A program made the translations under genes and the position numbers. A DNA stretch of 64,000 nt, taken from the NCBI GenBank assembly GCA_902778135.1, contig CACYWP010000002.1, forward strand, positions 186,001-250,000, written 5' to 3'. Each line of letters starts with the position of its first letter. Within the stretch, counting starts at the first letter, position 1. Source of the DNA: an uncultured Coriobacteriaceae bacterium. GTDB lineage: Bacteria > Actinomycetota > Coriobacteriia > Coriobacteriales > Atopobiaceae. The notes beneath the pieces were generated by a model. That model was not told the DNA's origin. It saw only the letters and a list, made by a program, of their open reading frames with translations, and ran no database searches. Positions 34,865 to 42,331 of this stretch are shown piece after piece.

Positions 34865-35065
34865 TCATAACGGCAGTACGGACAGTGACTCGGCGTGGAT
34901 GTGTTCGAGGATGCCCCGGTGCCTCTCGCTGCCATCATACGTCAGCTCGCCACCGTAGACGCGCATGCCAAACCCGGCCTCTTTGTCCTCGTCGCTCTCC
35001 AACGTCTATACAGCGATATAGCTCGCACTGCTGGAGTTGGCCACAAAGCCGGTACGAATCCTCAT
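34865..35065 (-). pseudogene. short TNSSS-motif gene with in-frame amber codon
   Basis: From the ATG at 35065 the frame reads M-R-I-R-T-G-F-V-A-N-S-S-S-A-S-Y-I-A-V and then TAG. The same frame continues for 46 more sense codons to a TGA at 34865, and the continuation (T-L-E-S...Y-G-G-E-L-T-Y-D-G) still resembles the start of the full-length relatives at 41326. The amber replaces a Glu codon there. It is either a remnant truncated at both the amber and the 3' end, or a gene for a 19-residue peptide lying just upstream of the radical SAM gene. Confidence 0.6.
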
Positions 35066-35207
35066 GGGCGGTTTCCCCTCGGAGACTGCGGACGGACCTT
35101 CAGTATACGGCAGGGGCAACTTGGCTCCCAACCTGCCAATCCGCCCCCGATGGACGGGCTGCTGTACTACAGTGATAGCAGCGTCCGTCCCGGCTCTGGG
35201 AGACCCC

Positions 35208-36776
35208 ATGAAGATCCGCACCGACTTTGTGACCAACTCCAGCAGCGCCAGCTACAAAATCGAGTTCCTGCTCAAGGGCAACGACAACGCAATGGTCTTC
35301 TACTCGATGCGCACGGACGACGGGGGAACCTACTACGACGGGGACAGCACCCAACAGGAGCGCTTCGAGGCCGAAGACCACGCAAGGTCCCTCGAGCTCC
35401 GAACACCCTCCTTAGGAAGGAACGGGGAAATCATCCTCGGCTACACGCCGCTCCAAGACATCAAGACAATCCATGAGGTAGTCTCCGAAATGCTGTCCCT
35501 TGTGCATGCGGACCTCTATGGCGGCTGCGGATTTGCACGGACTAGCTGGCTTATGCCCCTTGCCGTCGACGCGCTTGAGGAGAGGTGCATGAGTCAGGGC
35601 ATCACCAGGGAGAACCTCCGCATCATCGGAAGCAAGATCCATGTGATGCCGTGGGGGGACAGCTATTACGAGATGGACGAATACATCGAGCAGTGGGGCA
35701 TCAACGTCCAGGAGCAAGAGCTGAGAAGCACGGGCACGATATACTGGCGCGGGAGGAACGACCCGAGCTTTGACACCAGATGGCAGGACACGTTCTGGTG
35801 GCCCGTCAAGGGCGGTGCCAGCGGCGTGCCGTACCAGCTCGTTGCCTCCCAGATGGAAGCCCGACGCGGTATCGTCGAACTCGACCTTTCGAGCCTCGAC
35901 AGCGCATCAATCACCAGCATGAAATCCCTCTTCGAGGGCTTCGAGAGCCTCGAGACGCTCGACCTGTCGGGATTCAGGACCCCGCATGCCACAAACATGA
36001 GCAATATGTTCCACGGCTGCAGCCGCCTGAAGAGCCTTGATCTCTCGGGGTTCGACACCTCCCATGTCATGACCATGAACAGGATGTTCGATGGCTGCGG
36101 AAAGCTCACAAAGCTCGATCTCTCTGGCTTCGACACCTCGAACGTGACGCGCATGCGGGAGATGTTCAAAGAGTGTCGCGGCCTCACGAGCCTCGACCTC
36201 TCCGGATGGGACACCTCACGCGTCACCGACATGAACAGCATGTTCTACCAGTGCACGCACCTGACGAGCCTCGACCTCTCAGGCTTTGGCAACGGGCACG
36301 TGTCGGACATGAGCCATATGTTCTACAAGTGTCTGCGCCTGAAGCACCTCGACCTTGCGGGCTTTGGCACGCCGCGCGTCAAGGACATGAGCCATATGTT
36401 TGCAAGGTGCATCTCCCTAACAGAGATCGACCTCTCGGGGTTCGACACGTCGCTCACCGTCGATATGCGATCGATGTTCGACACCTGCAGGAACCTGCAG
36501 AGCATCGACCTCTCGGGCTGCGACACCTCGCGCGTCAGGTACCTGTACAACGTATTTGACTGTTGCAGGAATCTCAAGCACTGGTCCGTCAACGAGGCGT
36601 GGCCCATACGGGCGGAAGGGGCAATCCCCACGCCGACCGCCGCAAACGGAAAGTGGTGGTCGGAGCGTGCCAGAAAGTGGATGTCCGTGGAGGAAATCCG
36701 CGAGCGCGGCCGCATGGCGGATTCCTTCTGGTATACGGAGTCGTATCACCAGCCAAAGAAGCGGCGGAAACGCTGA
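35208..36776 (+). CDS. TNSSS-motif protein with nine DUF285 repeats
   Basis: A 522-residue protein without signal peptide. The N-terminus is K-I-R-T-D-F-V-T-N-S-S-S-A-S-Y, followed by a family-specific region (to about residue 205) that lacks the BRCT-like segment of its relatives. Nine 26-residue DUF285/BspA-type leucine-rich units (consensus L-D-L-S-G-F-D-T-S-x-V-x-x-M-x-x-M-F) span about 215-460. A C-terminal 'WWSERARKW' tail is shared with relatives. I chose the ATG at 35208, where the motif starts, over the in-frame start 57 codons upstream. The next paralogue begins 52 bases after the stop. Function unknown; DUF285 proteins are usually surface-exposed, which makes the missing signal peptide odd. 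Confidence 0.75.
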   Translation: MKIRTDFVTNSSSASYKIEFLLKGNDNAMVFYSMRTDDGGTYYDGDSTQQERFEAEDHARSLELRTPSLGRNGEIILGYTPLQDIKTIHEVVSEMLSLVHADLYGGCGFARTSWLMPLAVDALEERCMSQGITRENLRIIGSKIHVMPWGDSYYEMDEYIEQWGINVQEQELRSTGTIYWRGRNDPSFDTRWQDTFWWPVKGGASGVPYQLVASQMEARRGIVELDLSSLDSASITSMKSLFEGFESLETLDLSGFRTPHATNMSNMFHGCSRLKSLDLSGFDTSHVMTMNRMFDGCGKLTKLDLSGFDTSNVTRMREMFKECRGLTSLDLSGWDTSRVTDMNSMFYQCTHLTSLDLSGFGNGHVSDMSHMFYKCLRLKHLDLAGFGTPRVKDMSHMFARCISLTEIDLSGFDTSLTVDMRSMFDTCRNLQSIDLSGCDTSRVRYLYNVFDCCRNLKHWSVNEAWPIRAEGAIPTPTAANGKWWSERARKWMSVEEIRERGRMADSFWYTESYHQPKKRRKR

Positions 36777-36828
36777 GCCGCCAGAGTCCCCGCAAGCCAA
36801 GACCTGCTTCCCGGCAACAGGAGGTCCC

Positions 36829-39800
36829 GTGAAAACTCGCACCGACTTCGTGACCAACAGCAGCAGCGCCAATTTCACCATCACGTTCCAGCTCAAGAGC
36901 GACCAGGACGAGATGGTCGAGTACTCGCTGAGCACCTCGGACGTTGGTGGGCACTACGAAGGAAGCGAACCCTACGGCGCACTGTTCGATTCCGGCTGGC
37001 CCGTCAAGGAGCTGGAGCTCGAAACCCCCTTCGAACGCGAGGGCGAGATCTTCGTCGGAGGCGAGTCCCTCTCACAGATCGAGAACATCGAAGATCTGGT
37101 GCGCAACATGCTCTATTTGGTGCACCCGAGGCTCTACGACGACGAGATCGTGGCGTCATGCGAGCGATTCTTCATCGTCGGCAATCCTGTGAAGTATGAG
37201 AACCGCAAAGACCTCGAGGAGACCGTCGAGCGTCTGGGCGGCAAGGTCACCGGACTGGCCGATGCCTCCTTCGTCATCTATTGCGACAAGGGACGCTTCT
37301 GCGAGCGCTGGCCGGAGGGCTATTCCTACGACGCGATGGACGAGGCCGAACAGCAGGAGCTCGATGCCGCCGAAGACGTCATCAGAAGCGAAATCCAACA
37401 GGCCGCAGAGGTGCTGTGGGACTACCAGACGCTCCCCAATGGGCCGCACTTTGACCTCTACACCGGAGATTGCAACGGAACGTGGTACCAAGACGAGCTC
37501 GAATGGACAGGCTGGAGCCTGTGGGTGGATATAGGTGACACTGGCAATATCCACTACATCCCCGTCCTCTCGGAGGAGGAGTTCGCATTCTTCGACCCCG
37601 ATGGCCCTGCGGGCTGGGGCGACATCAGCACCATGCCCGGTGCATGCGAAGCCCTCACGAAGCGCTGCGAGGAAAAGGGCATCACGCGGGAGAACCTCCG
37701 CATCGTCGGCGCCAAGATCAGCGTTACACCATTTGGCGACAGCGTATGGGAGGTTGACGACTATATAGATCAGTGGAACATCAACGTCACGACAGGCGAA
37801 CTGCGAAGCACCGGGCGACGGCTGATGCGACACGCAGGGTCCCTCGAGGGACAAGGCACCATCTGGGAAGCAGACTCCAGCTGGCAGGACACGGTCTGGT
37901 GGCCCTTCACCGGAACGGTTGCAGGAGTGCCGTACTCTTCCGTTGCCTCGGGAGCCGTCAAGCGGTCCGACGTTCGCCACCTTAACCTCTCGGAATTTGA
38001 CGGTGTGCCGCTTACGGATATGCGGGAGATGTTCAAGGGTTTCGAGGACCTCCAGAGCCTTGACCTCTCGGGCATTGACACCTCACAAGTCACGGACATG
38101 CATGCGCTCTTCAGCAGATGCTTGAAGCTCGACAACCTCGACCTCTCGGGCTTCGATACCTCACGGGTCACGGACATGGGTTGGATGTTTTGGCGTTGTC
38201 GGCAGCTGCGAGACCTCACGACTGCCCGATTTGACACCGCCAGCGTGACTGACATGAGCAGCGTATTCGAAAGCTGCACACGTCTTGAGAGACTCGACCT
38301 ATCGAGCTGGGACACCTCGAAGGCCACAAGCATGAACAGCATGTTCGCCCATTGCGAAAACCTCGACAGACTCGACCTCACCGGCTGGGACACCTCGCAT
38401 GTCACGGACATGAGATACGTGTTTTACGATTGCAACAGCCTCCAAGCGCTCGACCTCTCGAGCTTCGACACATCACACGTCACTGACATGCGCGCCCTCT
38501 TCAATGGCTGCTCCAAGCTGCAAAAGCTCGACGTTTCGGGATTCGGCACCGCACTGGTCACGAACATGGAGAGGATGTTCACTGGCTGCACGAGTCTGAA
38601 GAAGCTTGACGTCTCCGGGTTTGACACCTCGCGGGTCACAGACATGAGCAGCATGTTCTGGGGCTGCAGCAAACTGCACAAGCTCGACGTCTCCAGCTTC
38701 GACACCTCTCGAGTCACCAGCATGATTGGCATGTTCGCCCATTGTGAGCTCCTCGGGGGCATAGACCTCTCGAACTTCGACACCTCGCGGGTCACGAGCA
38801 TGAGATGGATGTTCATGGGCTGCAAGAGCATGCGGAAACTTGATCTTTCGGCATTCGACACCTCGCAGGTCACCGACATGACGGAGATGTTCAAGGACTG
38901 CAGGAGCCTGAGGTGTCTCGACCTGAGCGGCTTATGCGCGTCAAACGTCACAAAGGCAGATGGCATGTTCGAGGGCTGCAACAGCCTCGAGCGCCTGGTG
39001 ATTCCCGCGTCGTGGCCCGTGAACCTCTACGGCGCCATCCCCGAGCCCAAGCACAACGGCGTCTGGTGGTCAAAGCGGGAAGGCACGTGGCTGAGCTTGG
39101 CAGCAATTCGCAAGCGCGGCCCCGTGGAGGACACGTTCACGGCCACAAAGCCCCTCATGCAAGGGCTGCTCTCTTCGTTCCGTTCTTTGCGACCTCCTCA
39201 CACAGACGCGATACCCTATCAACTGGTTGCCAGCGGAAGACTGGACAAGGAGAAGGTCGAGCACCTCGACCTCTCCTACCTTGCCACCACACCGCTCACC
39301 TGCATGGACTCGATGTTCGAGTATTTCGAAAGCCTGGTCGAACTGGACCTTTCTGGCCTCGACACCTCGGGGGTCACTAGCATGCGCAGGATGCTCTCCA
39401 TGTGCTGCTCCCTGAAGGACCTCGATCTTTCGGGCCTCGACACCTCGCAGGTCACGGACATGTACGAGACCTTCGGAAACCTGCGGGAAATCGAGCATAT
39501 CGACCTTTCCGGTCTCGACACCTCCCGGGTCGTGGACATGGGCTTCTTGTTTGCCCACTGCGGGTCACTTAAGTCCCTCGATGTCTCGAGCCTCGACACG
39601 TCGCAGGTCACCAACATGGGTTGGATGTTCAGTGACTGCTCGCGACTCAGGAGCCTGGACCTCTCCGGTTTCGACACGTCGCAGGTCACCAACATGCGTT
39701 GGATGTTCAATGGCTGCAGCTCTCTTGAGGAACTCGACCTCTCGAGTTTTGACACCTCGCGGGTCACCGTCATGGACGGGATGTTCTATAGATGCACGCG

Positions 39801-40050
39801 CCTCAAGAGCCTGGACCTCTCCGGCTTCGATACCTCGCAGGTCACGGACGTGAAGAACATCTTTGAGGCGTGCCTCAGCCTCGAGATCTGGAAGGTTCCC
39901 GCAACCTGGCCCGTGCATCTGGACGGAGCCATTCCCAAACCCAGAGCCGAGAACGGCATGTGGTGGTCCGAGCGCGATGGAGTATGGTTGACTGTGGATC
40001 AGATCCGCGCCCGCGGACCCGTGGCGGATACGTACACCTCCAAGCACTAG
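36829..40050 (+). CDS. giant TNSSS-motif protein: BRCT-like segment plus two DUF285 arrays
   Basis: A 1,073-residue protein starting at GTG 36829 behind AGGAGG. The N-terminus is K-T-R-T-D-F-V-T-N-S-S-S-A-N-F. Residues about 112-155 resemble a BRCT domain (F-F-I-V-G-N-P ... L-G-G-K-V-T-G-L-A-D-A-S-F-V-I). Thirteen DUF285 units follow at about 383-722, then a copy of the C-terminal tail, then a second array of eight units (about 793-1020) and another tail. The second half begins with the same 'PYQLVASG' segment that opens arrays in the paralogues, so the gene looks like a fusion of two copies with loss of the second N-terminus. No signal peptide or anchor is seen. A STAS-kinase gene starts nine bases after the stop. 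Confidence 0.75.
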   Translation: MKTRTDFVTNSSSANFTITFQLKSDQDEMVEYSLSTSDVGGHYEGSEPYGALFDSGWPVKELELETPFEREGEIFVGGESLSQIENIEDLVRNMLYLVHPRLYDDEIVASCERFFIVGNPVKYENRKDLEETVERLGGKVTGLADASFVIYCDKGRFCERWPEGYSYDAMDEAEQQELDAAEDVIRSEIQQAAEVLWDYQTLPNGPHFDLYTGDCNGTWYQDELEWTGWSLWVDIGDTGNIHYIPVLSEEEFAFFDPDGPAGWGDISTMPGACEALTKRCEEKGITRENLRIVGAKISVTPFGDSVWEVDDYIDQWNINVTTGELRSTGRRLMRHAGSLEGQGTIWEADSSWQDTVWWPFTGTVAGVPYSSVASGAVKRSDVRHLNLSEFDGVPLTDMREMFKGFEDLQSLDLSGIDTSQVTDMHALFSRCLKLDNLDLSGFDTSRVTDMGWMFWRCRQLRDLTTARFDTASVTDMSSVFESCTRLERLDLSSWDTSKATSMNSMFAHCENLDRLDLTGWDTSHVTDMRYVFYDCNSLQALDLSSFDTSHVTDMRALFNGCSKLQKLDVSGFGTALVTNMERMFTGCTSLKKLDVSGFDTSRVTDMSSMFWGCSKLHKLDVSSFDTSRVTSMIGMFAHCELLGGIDLSNFDTSRVTSMRWMFMGCKSMRKLDLSAFDTSQVTDMTEMFKDCRSLRCLDLSGLCASNVTKADGMFEGCNSLERLVIPASWPVNLYGAIPEPKHNGVWWSKREGTWLSLAAIRKRGPVEDTFTATKPLMQGLLSSFRSLRPPHTDAIPYQLVASGRLDKEKVEHLDLSYLATTPLTCMDSMFEYFESLVELDLSGLDTSGVTSMRRMLSMCCSLKDLDLSGLDTSQVTDMYETFGNLREIEHIDLSGLDTSRVVDMGFLFAHCGSLKSLDVSSLDTSQVTNMGWMFSDCSRLRSLDLSGFDTSQVTNMRWMFNGCSSLEELDLSSFDTSRVTVMDGMFYRCTRLKSLDLSGFDTSQVTDVKNIFEACLSLEIWKVPATWPVHLDGAIPKPRAENGMWWSERDGVWLTVDQIRARGPVADTYTSKH

Positions 40051-40059
40051 GGAGTCATC

Positions 40060-41223
40060 TTGCGACACGACGAACACGACGGCACGCTTACCCTTTACCT
40101 CGAGGGGCACATCGATGCCGGCAGCGCACCTGACGTCGAGGATGACATCAACGCCCTCGTGGCCGAACTCTCTCCCGCACGGTTGCTTCTCGATACCAGG
40201 TCCCTCACCTACCTCTCGAGCGCGGGCCTGCGCATCGTCATGCGTCTGCTCAAGCGCTACGGTGACGTGCGCATCGTCAACGCAGCGCCCGAGGTATACG
40301 ACGTGCTCGACATGACGGGCCTCACGGAGATGCTGTCGGTGACCAGGCTGCCCCGCGAGCAGAGCCTCGAGGGCCTGCAGCAGATTGGCGCCGGGGCCTT
40401 CGGCCGGGTCTACCGCCTGGACGCGGAGCGTGTGGTCAAGGTCTATGCGCCCGAGGTGAACCCCCTCGACAAGATAGAGCGCGAACGCTCGGTGGCGCGG
40501 CAGGCCTTCATCCACGGCATCCCCTCGGCCATCCCCTTCGAGACGGTGCGCGTGGGCCGGGAGCACGGCATCGTCTACGAGCTCGTGGATGCCCAGACCC
40601 TCGGCGAGGCGGTCACCGCGGAGCCCGACCGGCTGGAGGCGTACGCCACGCGCATGGCACGGCTGCTCCGCCAGCTGCATGACACGCACTTCGAGCCCGG
40701 GCAGCTTCCCGACGCACGCGGCATCTTCCACGGTTGGGTCGACATCGCCGAACGCAGCGGCCTCTATGCCCCGCGCACCATCGAGCTGCTGCGGTCGTTC
40801 GTGGACGGCTTCGGCGCGGCCGACACCTTCGTGCACGGCGACTTCCACCCTGCCAACATCATGGTGATGCCGGACGGCGAGCTTCTGCTCATCGACATGG
40901 GCGATGCCTCCATGGGCAGCCCCGACATCGACCTGGCTGGCATGTTCCACGTGCTGCGCATCGCGGCCCGTCGCCCTGGTGGTGCCAAACGCCTGACCGG
41001 CATGTCCGAGCAGGATCTGGACCAGCTGTGGGAGACCTTCGTGCGCCACTACTTCGGCGTGGGGAGCGAGGAAGAAGTCGCTGCCATCGAGCGCCGGCTC
41101 AAGACGCTCGCCCTCCCCCGCACCATGGGCAGCACCGCACGCTCCAAGCTCATCGACGACGACACGCGCAGGCGCCAGGCCCACGAGCTTGAGCAGGAGT
41201 TTCTCGCGGCTTGCGACGCCTGA
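40060..41223 (+). CDS. STAS domain fused to APH/choline-kinase-like kinase
   Basis: A 387-residue protein. Residues 1-100 form a STAS (anti-sigma-factor antagonist-like) domain, with L-L-L-D-T-R-S-L-T-Y-L-S-S-A-G-L-R. The rest is an aminoglycoside-phosphotransferase-type kinase of the TIGR02172 kind: glycine loop I-G-A-G-A-F-G-R-V-Y, V-V-K-V-Y, catalytic H-G-D-F-H-P-A-N-I-M and metal-binding L-I-D-M-G-D. The start is TTG at 40060, nine bases after the giant DUF285 gene and behind GGGAG; the two are surely co-transcribed. It may phosphorylate a small molecule or a partner protein in response to STAS contacts. The substrate is unknown. Confidence 0.85.
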   Translation: MRHDEHDGTLTLYLEGHIDAGSAPDVEDDINALVAELSPARLLLDTRSLTYLSSAGLRIVMRLLKRYGDVRIVNAAPEVYDVLDMTGLTEMLSVTRLPREQSLEGLQQIGAGAFGRVYRLDAERVVKVYAPEVNPLDKIERERSVARQAFIHGIPSAIPFETVRVGREHGIVYELVDAQTLGEAVTAEPDRLEAYATRMARLLRQLHDTHFEPGQLPDARGIFHGWVDIAERSGLYAPRTIELLRSFVDGFGAADTFVHGDFHPANIMVMPDGELLLIDMGDASMGSPDIDLAGMFHVLRIAARRPGGAKRLTGMSEQDLDQLWETFVRHYFGVGSEEEVAAIERRLKTLALPRTMGSTARSKLIDDDTRRRQAHELEQEFLAACDA

Positions 41224-41266
41224 GCCCTGAAGGATAGGCCAGCCTGTGGCCAGCAAGGTACACCCC

Positions 41267-41272
41267 TATAAT
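41267..41272 (+). promoter_or_regulatory. consensus -10 box upstream of the 41.3 kb TNSSS gene
   Basis: A perfect TATAAT lies 54 bases before the ATG, with no good -35 at the usual distance. Confidence 0.4.
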
Positions 41273-41325
41273 GAGGTTAGACCCGCGCGTATACCCAGGT
41301 CGAAGAGGCAACCACGGGAGTCGTC

Positions 41326-42300
41326 ATGAAGATCCGCACCGGCTTCGTCACCAACTCCAGCAGCGCCAACTACGCTGTCGAGTTCCAGCTCAAGGGCACC
41401 GGCAACCAGATGGTCTCCTACTACGTCTCGACCGGAGGCTCACCGGAATACGAAGGCCAGGAGCCTTACCAGGTGCTCTTCAAGTGGGGGTGGCCCATCG
41501 AGGCCCTCGACCTCTGGAACCCCATCCTCCCGGAGGACGGAAGCCTGGAGGACATCATCGCCACCCTGATTGGATGCGTGGAGGTGACGCCCTACCCGAA
41601 GGGCATCATCCTCGACCAGATGAGCTTCTTCATCGTCGGCGAACCCACGAGGTACGCGAGCCGTGAGGACCTCGCAAACGCGATCGAGGGGAATGGTGGC
41701 ACGGTCACCGGCTTATGGGATGCGGACTTCGTTATCCTGTGCGGAGACGCCAAGGAGCGCTTCTGCGAGCGCTGGCCATGGGGTTACTCCTTCGACGCAT
41801 TGGACGAGGCCGAGCAGGACGAGCTCGGTGCAGCCGAAGATGTCGTAAATCACGAGATCGAGGTAGCGATGCGCGCAACGGATGGCCCGAACTCGCCCAT
41901 TGTCTTCTGGCTCTACACGGGCTCACAAGAAGAGCGCGAAGACCATGCGAGGGATGACTGGCGGGGATGGACCATCAACCTCTGGCGTGGCAAACCCCTC
42001 CCCGCCCTGTCAGAGGAGGAGTTCGCATTCTTTGACCCAAATGGACCGGCGGGTCACGGCGGGCGCACCGCCATGCCCGGCGCGATCGAGGCCTTCGCCA
42101 GGAAGTGCGCGGAAGCGGACATCACGAGGGAGAACCTCCGCATCATCGGCGGTAGGCTCTACGTGAGCCCGTTCGGTGACAGCTGGCGGGAGGTCGAGCC
42201 GAAGGAATACCAGTGGGGCATCAACCTGCCCAATGGGGAGAGAAGAAGCTCAGCCGAATGGAACTGGCTGGACACCGTCTGGTGGCCCCTCGAAGCGTAG
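41326..42300 (+). CDS. TNSSS-motif protein with BRCT-like segment, DUF285 part lost
   Basis: A 324-residue protein starting M-K-I-R-T-G-F-V-T-N-S-S-S-A-N-Y. Residues about 100-140 form the same BRCT-like segment as the 36.8 kb paralogue (F-F-I-V-G-E-P...G-G-T-V-T-G-L), and the rest aligns along its full N-terminal region up to W-L-D-T-V-W-W-P. It stops there at a TAG. Just beyond, in the same frame, V-T-G-V-P still matches the paralogue's V-A-G-V-P. The DUF285 array is absent. Convergent to it, only 31 bases away, is a DUF285 gene in the opposite orientation. Truncation by rearrangement is likely. Function unknown. Confidence 0.75.
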   Translation: MKIRTGFVTNSSSANYAVEFQLKGTGNQMVSYYVSTGGSPEYEGQEPYQVLFKWGWPIEALDLWNPILPEDGSLEDIIATLIGCVEVTPYPKGIILDQMSFFIVGEPTRYASREDLANAIEGNGGTVTGLWDADFVILCGDAKERFCERWPWGYSFDALDEAEQDELGAAEDVVNHEIEVAMRATDGPNSPIVFWLYTGSQEEREDHARDDWRGWTINLWRGKPLPALSEEEFAFFDPNGPAGHGGRTAMPGAIEAFARKCAEADITRENLRIIGGRLYVSPFGDSWREVEPKEYQWGINLPNGERRSSAEWNWLDTVWWPLEA

Positions 42301-42331
42301 GTCACCGGCGTGCCCGCGCAACGGTCGGTCT

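Noticed and set aside
35874..40050. CRISPR-like periodicity at about 78 bases
   Set aside because: The period is three times 26 codons and encodes DUF285 units; there are no unique spacers.
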